Part shown: one piece after another, positions 34,826 to 46,597 of the stretch | Layout of the letters: every line of letters begins with the position of its first letter | How positions within the stretch are numbered: position 1 is the stretch's first letter | NCBI GenBank assembly: GCA_001430745.1 | Contig: KQ482003.1 | Location: 1,034,329-1,098,328, forward strand | Length of the DNA: 64,000 nt | From: Auxenochlorella pyrenoidosa | Taxonomy: Eukaryota > Chlorophyta > Trebouxiophyceae > Chlorellales > Chlorellaceae | Direction: 5' to 3' | Position numbers and translations under genes: made by a program | The notes under the pieces: model-generated | What the model saw: only the letters and a program-made list of their open reading frames with translations | What the model was told of the DNA's origin: nothing | The model's database searches: none

Positions 34826-36493
34826 TCATGCCTCCTTCTTGCCCTCCCCAGCTGCTGCCTCCTCGCCGTCCTGCTGCTCCTGCACCGCTGCCGCCGCCGC
34901 CACTTCCGCAGCCTCCTGCGCGGTCAGCAGCTCGTGCAGCCTTCGTGCCTCGCGCCTCAGCCAAGAAAAGCGTTGCAGATCGATGCCCGCTGCTGCCAGC
35001 TGCCGCTTCTCCCACTGGCCCACGTGCCGCTCCAGGGCTGCCTCCCAGCTGAAGTCGCGCCGCGTGGCCATGAAGTAGGCATAGCAGAGCTACAAGGAAC
35101 CAGGAGACAGCAGACGGATGCAGGGCGGCGATTGTGAGCAAGCTGTAATGAATCAAAGAAGCATGCCACAGCAACATGACCACGGGCAGATGGTCAGGGG
35201 AATGTGAGCGACAACCCAAGTGCAGCTCTGTGGCTGCCAACCTCGGCATGAGAGCAAAGACAAAGCATGAGTGCTGCTGCCAGGCTGCCGGCCGTGCAAC
35301 GCCCAGACGGCAGTGGGCCTCACGCCCCCCCCCGCCCACCATGGCCTGTGCACCGCCCACAAAGAAGCAGACCGGCTCCATCACATCCCAGGACCTGCAG
35401 GAGCAACAGGGGCGGTCAGCACGCCTTGGTGATCGCTGCAGAAGCGTGCAGAAGAAGAGCAGGACACAGTTCTGGTGCCCACCAAGATCCGTGAGCTAGT
35501 GCTCACTGCAGGCACCCATCACCGCGCATGGGGCGGCACCACCTCTCCCTGGACTCCCACGCTTCATGCCGGAGCAGCTCACAGCTCGTAGTAGGTCAGC
35601 CTGCACAGCAGCGCCCACAGCATGCCCTGCGACGCAAAGCCGGCCCAGACAAACATTCGCTGCCGCCAGGCTGCCCGCCGCGCGATCCGCGCCTCCTTGG
35701 CCTCCACGTCAGCCAGCTCCGCCTGCACCCGCTGCAGCTGTTGCTGCGTGCGCGCCGCGCTGCCAGGCAGCACCTACGGCAGCGTGTGCAGCACAAGCGC
35801 AGCGCTCCGCTCAGGTGGCACACAGAGCAGCACACTGTGGCGCAGCACGAGGACGGCAGCGGCAGCAGGCCAACTGCCCAGCAGAGCGGCTGCCTAGGAG
35901 CATCATGTGCCGGGAGACGCGGGTGTACACTTCGTGTCCACACCGGACGTCGCCCACAACCCCAGGCAGCAGGGGTACGCCAACGTGTCGAAAACACCCG
36001 CGTCGTCTGCAGGTTCCGCTCACCAGCGCTAGCGCCTCCGCCACCTCCCCGGGCCGCAGGAGCACTGTGCCTGAGAGGTTCAGCACCGCACCAGAGCGCT
36101 CTAGCCTGCCCACCACATCCTCTGCTGATGCTGGTGTGAAGCCGCTGCAGCACGCAAGGATGAAAGAGGGCTCAAGGCAACGGTATTGCAGGGACAGCTC
36201 AGCCCACGCACAGCGGCAGCCAGGGCAGACCGAGCGGACAGACTTTCGCCAGCTACTCACTGCTGCTGCTGCATTATGTCCAAGAGCTCCGTGTAGGGGA
36301 CGGTAGGCCTCGAGGCTGCCAGCGACTGAAGCGGCCCGAGCTGAAAGTCGTGGCAGCGCAGTGCGCGTACCACCTCGGGAGACACATCCGCGGCACTAGA
36401 GCCGAACCAGGAGACCAGCTGCAGGCTCGGCAGCAGGGTGCCGCCCTGCCGGCTCGGCGACAGCAGCCGCTTTACAAGCAGTCTGCTGGCCAT
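34826..36493 (-). CDS. MCU: Mitochondrial calcium uniporter pore subunit
   Basis: Exons: 36261-36493, 36024-36144, 35583-35773, 35340-35394, 34826-35089 (287 aa). MCU forms the Ca2+ channel of the inner mitochondrial membrane. The key signature is the selectivity filter WDVMEP at 184-189, the WDxMEP form of the DIME motif. It sits between two hydrophobic helices (about 160-180, MFVWAGFASQGMLWALL; about 190-208, VCFFVGGAQAM and on). Coiled-coil segments flank them (residues about 130-158, and FSWLRREARRLHELL near the end). The N-terminus is basic and lacks acids, like a mitochondrial presequence (MASRLLVKRLLSPSRQG). Plant MCUs have the same layout. The C-terminus is Ala/Glu-rich and ends in EGKKEA. 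Confidence 0.93.
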
Positions 36494-38425
36494 TATGTGA
36501 TCAAAGTGCAGCTGGTCGGGTCGAGAAAGGTGCCTGCCAACTTGGGCTCATTTTGGCTCAGAAACCCCAGCGCACGCGGCGTGGCGGTGAGGCCCTGGAG
36601 TGATTCCCTGGCTTTTTTTGCCCTGAAGACCACATGCTGTGCCAGCCAAGGCTTGAATGGTGTTCAAAGGGATTATATATCATTGCACACTTGCAACAGC
36701 CGCGCTTTGGCCGCCATCTTCCATGCTCGGTGCCAGGATGCATGTGGCCACGCTGTGGGGCAAATGGCACAGCACGGAACCATTCTGGCCCCTCCTCCTG
36801 TGTGCTCGCGGGACACGCTGGTCCGTGGGCCGCTACAAGCTCTGCTAGCATTGAAGGGTGAAACGACGATTTGTGGATAACTTGCTGCAGCAACTTGCAG
36901 CATGCGGAGACAGTCGTCGTTAGGGCCGCTGCTGTCGCCGATTACAGTGCCAGCCCACAAATTGGCTGCTTGCCAAAGAGCCATTCTTGAACAGGTCACG
37001 AAGGCTGCTGCGGTAGCTGTGAAGGGCACTGGGCGGGCAGAGCTGGGCAGTGCAGTGCGGCAGGCAGTGTCACACGTGCAGGATGCACCTCGAGCATCCA
37101 TAGGGACAGATTCGTGTGGCGATCTCACTCATGTCATTGCCTTCACCTACCCTGCAGAGGTTTCAAAGTTTTCCCCGTGCAATGAAGGCTGCTCATCGCC
37201 ACTCTCTGAGTTCGTCCTGGGCTGCACATGATGCCCCAATGCCTGTAAGACCCTGGCATAACGGGTGAATGAGTGCTGCCTAACAGGCAGTCGGGTGGCA
37301 CCTGCAGGCAGCGTTCAGCCCTGGCGGTCCACTGCAGCTGCTGGCTGGAGCGCCAACATTGTGCTAACTCCGCTCAGAAGTGCCTCATTGCTACGAATCC
37401 ATCTCTTTTGGAATTTGGAAAGGGAAGCCCCCCCCTCCTGTACGGCCTGGAAACTAGTCAATTCGACAATGCGCCACCGGCAATGTGACGGCCGCCAGTT
37501 TGCCATGCCACGCCCTCTTGCTGAAGCGCAAGCTGCTGCAAAATCACTTCTCACAGCCTACAGCGACCCAGTTGTCTGCATTTTGATGTGCACACCTCGT
37601 TTCTGGCTTGCTGTTGAATTGAACAGCTGTTGGCGTCGTGCAATGCTCGGTTTGAATGCCGCAGAAACCGGTGCAGGTGTGGGCCAAACATGCTTTCTCG
37701 GTGCAATCTTCAGCATAATAATCTAAGTGAACGGATTCACAGCAGTTGCTGGATGAGGCTGCGAGCCCTGAAGGGGATTGCAAGGAAGCAGGTGCTTGAA
37801 CGTGTGGAGCCGCCGCCTGACGCGCGTGGCGCGCCGCCAGAAGCACTTGGCAGGCTGCTTCTCTGTCTGAATCGCGCTCACCAATGCTTTACACGGTGCC
37901 GCCACTCCAGCTTTGTGGAGCTTCCCGCTAAATAGGCTTCGCTGGCTCAAAAAGTTCAGTTGGGCTGGCTTCTGCTCCGGTGGCGCCCAACGGCGGCCTC
38001 CTCTTCTGGCGCAGTGGTAGCGGTGGCAGAAGGTCTGCGCCAAGCGGCGGGGGAGCCGCCCAGGAGGACGTCAGCAAGCCGCTTGTTCCCAACACGGTGA
38101 GCCCGTTTGGGCACGCACCAACGAGTGGAGACGAGCGGATGAGGCCACTGCGGCACTCCAGAGGCACCGCGGGCCAACTGCTGGCCATCGACTCGCCCCC
38201 CCACCTGCGCCGCTCACCCAACTGCAGCGGTGCCGTGGCCTTTGCTGTGGCAGCTGCATTGGCCCCTTGCTGTGGCAGAGTCATGCTTCTGGGCATGCAT
38301 GCTCCTGCGTACGAGGGCCTTCATTCTTGGCCTTGCCAGAGCTGCCGCGCCCACGTAGCATGGGCATGCCCACCACCCCTCTCACCCTGCAGCGCCGCTG
38401 CCTGCCCGCCTGGGCAGCGGGCTGG
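36494..38425. other. Largest gene-poor stretch, between MCU and the translocator gene
   Basis: About 1.9 kb with lower GC than its surroundings and no family-supported coding. A frame at about 37932-38096, ending ...DVSKPLVPNT at the donor ACG|GTGAGC, would splice in phase 0 to the acceptor at 38391-38392 of the next gene. It lacks an ATG, so it may be a 5' exon whose start lies further upstream, or 5' UTR. Confidence 0.45.
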
Positions 38426-40852
38426 ATGTCCGAGAAGAAGATGTCGACCGAGGCGCCGAAAATGAAGGCTCTGGGCTTCACCCTGCTGGTAGTCACATAT
38501 TTGAGGTGAGGAGAGGGCGCGCTGGGGCCGCTGCCTGCACCGCACGTGCGAGTCGTAATCTGCCGCACATTCAATCGCCCAACTCGCATCCCTGCGCAGC
38601 CTGAACTCATCGCTCAACCTGCTGAACAAGTGGTCGCTGGGCGTGTACGGCTTCCGGTTCCCCTTCCTCCTCACATCATGTGCGTGGCTGTCCTTGTCGT
38701 GCGCACGCATGGGTGTGCCATGCACTTCGGTACCAGCCCTGCACGTTGGCAACCTGGTGGAAACATGAACCTGGATGCATGCCGTGCTCCTCCTTGTCAT
38801 TTGCTCTTTTGCGTGCCGCCGTCGCTGCAGGTCACATGGCCTTTAGCTTCTGCGTGCTGGCGCCGGTGGCGATGCGGGAGCCGTGGGAGAGCCACCGCCG
38901 CACCCTGGAGAAGCAGTGGAAGGGCATCGTGTACATCGGCGCTTTCATGGCGCTGAACATCGCGCTGAACAACATCTCGCTGCTTGACATCAGCCTCACG
39001 CTGAACCAGATCATCCGGTGAGGCGCCCAGGAGCAGGCCAGGGCTGCGGTGTGGAGCTGCGTCGCCTGTTGTGGATGGAGCTGCAGCTGTGTGCACTTGT
39101 CAGTGCTCCCTTCAAGGACCAGCGCCGGTGGTGGTAGTCCTCGACATGCTGTTGCTGCTGATGGTGGTGATGATGTTGTGGTTTCCCACTCGGCAGGTCG
39201 GCCATCCCCGTGGTGACCTGCCTGCTTGCCATCCTGGTGGAGTCACGCTACCCCAGTGGGCAGGAGCTGGCCGCGCTCATCACGCTCACGCTGGGTGTGA
39301 TGCTGGCGGTGTGGCAGGGCTCGGTGACGGGCAAGCCGTACGCCATCATCTTCTGCCTCGTGGGCACCGTGTGCAATGGCGCGATGATGACCTTCAGCGG
39401 CAAAGTCCTGAGGTGGGTCAGCAGGGTCTTTCTGTTGGGCGAACCAGCAGGGTTGGTCTGTACGGCCGGGAGCAGGGGCTGGGGGCTGTGCTGGCAGCAA
39501 GTTTAAACCGCTGGTCGGAGATGTGGCAATGGTGTTTTGAAGTTATTGACACGCCTTTTGTGCATGGAAAGCAAGGCCGAAGCAGGCTTCACAGTGCTGT
39601 TTTCGATGCATGTGCTGACTTTCATTTCCCCTGCTCTGCCTCTTGCAGCGAAAAGCTTGACGTGGTGCGGCTGACATTCTACACTGCGCCCGTCAGTCTG
39701 GTGTGCCTAGCCCCCTTCTTCTGGGCATACGAGGTGTGTGCTGCATCACCAGTGAACGATGCCTGTGCTGCACCACCAGTGAACGATGCTCCACAGGCAT
39801 CCACGGCTCGGCTAGGTCATAACCAACGTGGTGCTCACTAAGTGGAAGCATTCCGCATGTGTTACCTGTGCAGCGCGAGTCGTTCTACGACTATCTGCCT
39901 GCCCACATGAACGGCGTGGCCCTCATCATCCTTGTCTCGTCGATAAATGCTGTGTGTTACAACATGGTGAGGGAGGGCGCTGACCGGGGCAGGTGCAGGC
40001 AGTTGGTGTGACGCCGGGGCAGTCTCACATGACAACGCATTCCTATGCTCACCCCCGCATGCTCGCTCGGTCTGTTGTCATCTTTGCTGTCGTGCCGGTG
40101 GGCAAATGCCTGGGTTGCGCGCGACGAATGGCCTGATGATTAGCCGCGTTGCGCTCTCCTTGGGCTGCAGATTCACAGCCTCATGATCAAGAAGACAAGC
40201 GCTGTCACCACAACCGTTCTTGGCGAGGTGGGCGCTTCCCTGCTGCAGGGCACCCATTCGGCGCAGCTGCTGCGTAGTGTGGGGTGATACTCAATGCATG
40301 GTCAGGCCAGCCGACCATCAGGCGCCGCACTGCCATAGTTTCCTAGAACGCGCCACGCGACATACCTCCAGTTGGCTGCCTGCTGCCACTCCCTCTCCCT
40401 GCAGGTCAAGATCATTGGCCTGCTGGTGCTGTCGGCCATGCTGCTGGGGGAGGGCAAGGAGTTCACGCTCAAGATGACCACTGGCGTGGTGCTGGCCATG
40501 GCAGGCTTTGCCATGTACTCACACTCCAAGATTCAGCGGCTTCGCGATGTGCAGCCGAGGTGCGCCGGCTGCGAGCTTTGCCATTGCAGACCCAAGGCTG
40601 CATGGCTCAGGCCAGCTGTATCTTGCTTTCAGCAAGTCGCCAGCTTGCATGCCCAGTCTCACATGCGCGTTGCCCACGCAGCCCTTCGACCCCCAATCCC
40701 AACCCTGCCCTCTCTGCTGCCCCAGCAGAGTCATCTCACTCACTGCCAGCGGCAACGGGTCAACGTCAGAGCTGGTGCCGCTAAAAGTGGGGGACATGTC
40801 GACCATGCACCGCGTTGCCTCCTCAAACGGCAGCAGCGTGTCGCAGGTGTAG
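38426..40852 (+). CDS. Triose-phosphate/nucleotide-sugar translocator family transporter
   Basis: Exons: 38426-38505, 38600-38679, 38831-39017, 39197-39412, 39649-39733, 39874-39966, 40171-40227, 40405-40559, 40729-40852 (358 aa).
The protein has about ten hydrophobic segments of the TPT/DMT fold. Family marks are LNSSLNLLNKWSLG, the FMALNIALNNISL helix, LNQIIRSAIPVVTCLLAI, LVSSINAVCYNM, and the C-terminal SAVTTTVLGEVKIIGLLVLS block. The last is typical of Golgi nucleotide-sugar and plastid sugar-phosphate exchangers. There is no clear plastid transit peptide, so a Golgi or ER carrier is more likely; the substrate cannot be read from sequence. The start at MSEKKMSTEAPKMKALG is the simplest choice, but an upstream in-frame exon is possible. 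The extra final exon adds a Ser/Thr-rich cytosolic tail. Confidence 0.87.
39737..39790. repeat. 27-bp tandem duplication in the translocator intron
   Basis: Two copies of a unit containing CACCAGTGAACGATGC lie in tandem in the intron at 39734-39873, differing at two positions. Confidence 0.85.
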
Positions 40853-41898
40853 GCTGAGTGCCCACGTGCGCCCGCGCTTGCTCTTCTGCGCGCCGCATGC
40901 AAGCAGCCCCACTGGGGCAAACTGCATTGCCATTGCGTCTGCTTACCAACTGCCTTCCCAGATGCTCTGTGAGGGCTCGTGACCCTGTTCTTGACATTTT
41001 GCGTTGTATCTTTTGCTGCTGCTGCTGCTCGCGTCCATTCTCATTCCCTTGTTACCACGCCCCTACCCACTGCCTCGATACTGCCCTGCACTGTCCCTTA
41101 GGGCGCTTTCTTGCTCACTTGACCGTGCTCGTCTTCACTGCTCTGTTATGGCGCACTATCTGCCCTTTCGGTGGCATTTCAAACCCAATGCATGTTGGTT
41201 TCACACGATTACTTCACCAGCAGGCAAATTCCCAGGGTGGTGTCTCTGCTATAGTGCCTTCGAGATCATTCAGCAAGTGTCTGCGCACTGCGATGATGGA
41301 GCACAGTTCCAGCTTGTTGGCCGCAACCACGCGTGCAACTTTTCGCCGGGGCTGGAGCATCTGCCGCTGCTCACCGCTGCAAAAGACGCAGGTGCAACCC
41401 GTACCAGAGACTGCCACATTGAATGATAGGTAAAGCGTTTTGTGATAAAGGCTGCCAGGATGAGCAGATCATGCAGCTACCCGGGTGGAGTTGTCGTCAG
41501 GTGTCAGACAGACAGCCAAATGCGCGAGCGAGAGGACGGCACTGGGGAAACAGAGGAGCGGTTGCGGTCCCTGTGGGCTGTGTAAAAGTTTCTGCCTTTC
41601 GCTCGGCATGTTGCATGCGTTTGGTGCTCAGATTGCGAGCGGCATGCGCAGTGTTGCAAGACGGCAAGGCATCGTGTTGCATCGTCAATACCAGGTCCTG
41701 CCCGTTCAACTTTGCTTTACATGCCGCCTTGGTAGCCAGCCAGCCAACTGAACGTGCACAACCAAGCATGCGAAAACAAATTGTTTGGCTGGTCCATGAA
41801 GGCAGAGGCAGGCAGGGAGAGGGCTGTTGCGGCGACACCAGCCTGTGTACTGCTTGTATGCGCGTCAGCCCGTGCCGCGGGAGCAATGTCCTTCCTGC
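40853..41898. other. Convergent intergenic region, translocator and DRG1 3' ends
   Basis: No supported gene in 1046 bp. It contains minus-strand TGTAA at 41717-41721 (for DRG1) and plus-strand TGTAA at 41581-41585, a distant candidate for the translocator. Confidence 0.5.
41717..41721 (-). terminator. Candidate polyadenylation signal TGTAA of DRG1
   Basis: TGTAA on the minus strand, 178 nt past the stop codon. Confidence 0.4.
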
Positions 41899-44800
41899 CT
41901 AGATCTTCTTCACAAGCTGCACGATGTCCTCGTCATGCAGCACGTGGTCCTTGCCCACCTGCATGGGAGGCAGGCACGGGAGGGAAAGGCGCAGCAAGTC
42001 AGCAAGTGCGATGCCCAGTGCAAGGCTGTGCGCCAGCAGCGTCCAAAGCTGGTACCTGGGTGCGCACACGCATCGCACATAGCACTGCCGCTGCGATGTC
42101 AACATCGTGCGGCGTGAAAGCCTGCCACAGCGCTGCTCCAGGGCTCCGCAGCGCACCTTCTGTGGCCGGTGCTTCACTGACGAGCCCCAGACAAGCGCGT
42201 ACTTTAGCTGCTTGGCAATGGACTTATGCAGCCTGCAGGAGACAAAGGGGCAGTGAGCAGGCGTGGCCACCAGGCTGGATGAAGGCGGCGGCTGGGTCGC
42301 AGCGGCATGCATAGTGCTGCTGCTGGCAGTGCAGAGGGGGACGCATGTGCAGGCAGGGCAGACGACCTGCCCAGGCCCGCTCACTTGTTGCAGAAGTCCT
42401 GCGGGCGCGATGGACAGTTGCAAAGGCAGGGAGAGCACAGAAGAGGGGTGTGAACCGCAAGCGCGCCTGGGAGGCTGGCAAGGGAGGGCAAGCAGCTCTG
42501 CAAGTCTGCAGCACATGCCATAGCTCGCATCCTCACGCGCTGCTCGATTGCCTGCGACTACTCCCCACGCCCGAGACAGCTCACCTCGACTGTGCTCCGG
42601 GTGGCGGGCAGCACCACAGGGTCCGTCCAGTCTGGCAGCTTGCCTGCAGGAGACACGCCAGGGGCAGGCCGCATTTTGGGGGGCCAGGCACGCACATTGC
42701 ACGCTGGGAAGCGCCAGACAAGCACCGCAAACATCGGGGGAATGGGGCGCCCTCGTAGGCGCCCAATAAGCACACCGGCGCGCCGCACACCCCGAGGCGC
42801 ACCCTTGGGCTTGGTGTAGATGCGCACAAGCTTCAGGTACTCAAAGATCATCTCCACCAGCCCCGTCAGATTCCACTGCGATCGGGAGCAGGCAAGGAGC
42901 TGTCAGGCCAGCTACTTCTGCGCCTGCCGTCCAGGGAGGCTCAGCAACAAATGGTCCGCCGCAGCGCACGGCTTGGCACAGACAAGGGCAGCAGGTGGCG
43001 CAAGGCCGGGGCCAGCCGCACCTCGTGGTACGCGCACACCGGGCAGTAGTGCGGCAGCTTGTCCAGCACGTTGAGCTCCTCAATCGTGATCTGCAGGGGA
43101 GGGCGAGCAGGAGTGCAGGGCCAACTGGGCGGCGCTTGGATGCGCACGATGACACGGAGCAAGCTGTGTCCCTGCCCCAGGCTGCTGCAAGCCCGCCCGT
43201 CTGAGCCGCGTTGGCGCACCACCAGCCCCAACGCGCTGCCCATCCAGGTGGCAGCACATGGCATGGGCTTGCCTGGTCAATCTTGTTCACGGCGTAGATG
43301 CAGGGGATGTACACGCGGCTGCCCTCAATCACGTCGATGAGCTCGTCGACGTCATAGTCCTGCAGGCAAGCGCGCGCAGGGTGCAGGGCCTAGTCAGCAG
43401 GGCCCCGGGCACTGTGGCCATGCAGCATCAGGAACAGGACGAGTGCAGGGACGGCCACAGGAGGGCAGCAACAGGGAGGCGAATGGCCTTGGGTCAGCAG
43501 TTGCTGAGCTCAGACTGGAGACCAGGAGGCAGCAGCTGTGGGAGGCGTGCAGGCAGCGGGTGCTGCAGTGCGGGGCCAGGCTCATGAAGGCTGCCTCAGC
43601 CTGCAGCAGCCGATCGTCAACTCGCTCTGCATTCAAGTTTTACTTCCTGCAGGCCAACACGCGTTGGCTCACCTGCTTGAGGTGCACGTCTGCATTGTGG
43701 ATGCGGTACTCTGAAAGCACAGACTTCACAGCTGCAAGAGAAGCAGGGCGGATGGCAGGAGGGCTCATTCAGGTCAAATGCTTTGCGAGTTGTGTCCACA
43801 GCCAGCCAATCGTCACTGCGTCAAATCCCTTTCCTCCTGAAAGGCACGAATTTCATTGCCTGCATGGGCAGCCCTAGCCTTGCCACGCTCCAAGTCGAGC
43901 TCAGGTTGCTGTGGAAGTGCTGCACTGACGGCTCATTGCAGCCTGCCAGGGACCAGCAACCAGAGTGCCCAACCCAGCAAGGCCGCATCCCAGCCCACCC
44001 TCCAGGTCGAGCTTGGGGTTCTGCACCGCGCTGGTGTAGTTGATGCCGCCCTTGTCCTTCTTGCGGAAGGTGATCTCCGGAGGCTTCTTGTTCAGCCGGA
44101 TGCCAAAGCCTGCGGGCAAGGCGGCAGGAGGGCGCCCGCGCGATGAGGGGCGTTGCTGGCCGATGCTGGGCGTGGTGCGACTCACCGCTCAAAGACAAGG
44201 CCACTTGCACGTGGTGCAAGCAGCATGGTTTGGTGCCAGGGAAGGCGAGCGACCTTGTCGGACGAGCGCCGCCACGAGGGTGGCCCTCACCCTCCAGCTC
44301 GTGCTCGATCAGCTTCTTGTGGGTGATGGGCTTGAGGCAGTCAAGCACGATGATGATCAGGTTGCAGGTGCGGGCGGTGGAGATGACCTGCGGGGGTGTG
44401 GGGTGGGGTGGGGTGGGGATGGGGGTGGGGGATGGGGGTCAGGCGCAGAGCGAGGGCAGGGAGGGGAGGGCAGGCTTGGCAGGGAGCACGTGCGAGAGGC
44501 AAACCGCGGCGGTGGCGTCTCTGGCATGCAGAGCGAGGGGAGCTCAGCTGTGCTGCTGACGTCACCCCGGATGCGACCGCCTCACAATCGCCGTCGTTGC
44601 AATTAGGCAGCAGGGCAGGCATCAAAAGGCAGGCGGCGTGCCAAGCGCTTGAGCAGAGGGCGGCGGCGCACCTGGCGGCCACGGCCCTTGCCGTCCTTGG
44701 CGCCCTCGATGATGCCCGGCAGGTCCAGCAGCTGGATCTTGGCGCCGCGGTACCTGTGGGCGCCCACACCAGTGACCGCCAGTCAAGCTGCCTGACCAGA

Positions 44801-45999
44801 CACAGCAGGCACAGCAGTGTGCAGGAAGGCACCCCCACGAGTCGGCAGCTGTTGGGCATGCGAGAGCATCACTCAGCAGGGGCGTGGCTGGCAGGAGGCG
44901 GCGGCGGCGGCCAGGGCCCCTGCGCCAACCTCACCGAATCATGCCAGGGATGCACGTCAGCGTGGTGAACTCTGCGGCAAGGGCCAGGCACACCAGGGCA
45001 TACACCTCGGCATGCGCATGACCGGCTCATCACTCCAGCAGGGCCTGGCTGCGCACAAGCACCCTGCTGCGCTACACCCACAGCCAGCCAGCAGCAGGGG
45101 CACCGCGGCGGCAGCTCGTGCGCGTGGCCACCCACCGTAGCCCGCCGCCTCGCTAAAGGTGCCCGTGACCTTGGTCAGCAGCGTCGACTTGCCCACAGAG
45201 GGGAAGCCCACCAGGCCCACGCGCGCGTCACCGACTGCACAGGGGTTGTTGCGCAGCAGGGGCCACATCGGTGAGTGCACGGGTGAACAGGCGGCTGCAC
45301 AGGCAAGTGAGGCTGCGACCAGCAGCAGACAGCCGCGGCATGCAGTGGCATGCAGACGAGACAGCGGCTGCATGGCAGCGCAACGCCGCACACCACCCGG
45401 CCATGCATCACAGGCCCACCCTTCTGCACATCAAAGCCAGCGCCACCACCGCCGCCGCCGCCACCAGAGGGCTCCAGCAGCTCTCGCCGCAGCTTGGCTA
45501 GCTTGGCCTGCAGCAAGTGGGAAGCAGCAGTTGAGAAACAAGGGGCAGGCTGGGTTCTCAGACCACGGCACCTTGGCCCTGTCGGGTGCGCCGGCTGACG
45601 GCAGACACACGGTTGCTTCAGCACAGCAAGCGACGTGTTGCCCACTCCATGCTGTGCAACTTGCCTTGAGCATGCCCAGGTGCCCCGCTGTGGCCTTGTT
45701 CTTCTGTGTCCGTGCCATCTCCCTCTCAATCTCCTGCAGACGAGCATGGAGGGTGGGCATCACCAGCGGCAGCAGCAGGGGGTCGGCTGCCTGTCCATGT
45801 ACCTGTCAGGGGAAAAATCTGGCCCCCAACCAGGCAAACCTGTGCCGCATGCTCAGCAGCGAGGGTGGCTAAGGAGCAGGGCCACCGTACGGAGCGGCAG
45901 TGGCAGCAGCATGCCAGTGGCGGCAGGCGGCGGCAGCCCTGCGCATGAGCGCGCAGGGCGGCGCATTGCTCGCACATTTATCTTCTCCAGGACCGACAT
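41899..45999 (-). CDS. DRG1: Developmentally regulated GTP-binding protein DRG1
   Basis: Sixteen exons: 45976-45999, 45665-45733, 45420-45507, 45136-45234, 44935-44971, 44672-44753, 44291-44387, 43999-44109, 43673-43731, 43273-43359, 43022-43090, 42803-42875, 42585-42643, 42385-42398, 42157-42232, 41899-41958. The product is 367 aa, the usual DRG1 length. It is an Obg-family GTPase that works on ribosomes in the cytosol with a DFRP partner. It shows the N-terminal helix ([15 protein letters not shown]), G1 GFPSVGKST at 70-78, G3 [19 protein letters not shown]4 NKID at 247-250, and a C-terminal TGS domain from about 290 ([19 protein letters not shown], ending VQLVKKI). Exon 1 is 24 nt and exon 14 only 14 nt (encoding DFCN plus part of K). 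Introns 2 and 10 have GC donors. Confidence 0.96.
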
Positions 46000-46597
46000 C
46001 CTGGCCGGTTGTCCGCTGAAAGAGGGCCGCCAGGGGTGCTCAAGGGAGGATGGCCTGCGCTCTTGGGCTTGTTTCCGCTTGTGCACTCGTGTTTCTGCGA
46101 TCGTCTCTGCGAGTACAATGTGCAAGACGGGAGTTCTGCACTCCTCCCTGCCATGCTGGGCGTGATGTCGGCTCCACAATGAATGCTACTGCCAGTAGTG
46201 TGCATTTTTGCTGTGCATCGCTGCGTGACATTGACCCGCCCTTCGGCAGGCGCTGCCGGCCGAGTCGCCCACACGCCCGCACTTTCAACACAGTTTGGAG
46301 CTCGTTCACCGCTCTGCGCGCCGCCGAAAGCTTGTGAGATTTATCTGCAGATTCACCTGGAACACATGCGCCTGCCTGAAAGCTGCTGGCAGCCACAACC
46401 ACCGCCAACTGCACGCTGCCGTTGCTACCGCCCCTCTGATGCCTGCGCAGGCTCCAAGAGGGTTAGACAGGTGCTAGTGCAGTGGTTCCATCAGGAGATG
46501 GCCGAGCGGTACTGAAGGTCTTCGCAAGGCAGCAGTTGTGGCCGGCGGCGGTGGGAGGACGCCACACGTGCGACGCGGCAGCAGACAGTGACCTGCC
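46000..46597. promoter_or_regulatory. Divergent intergenic region between DRG1 and the first OFUT-like gene
   Basis: 598 bp between the two start codons, holding both promoters. No defined element recognised. Confidence 0.4.
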
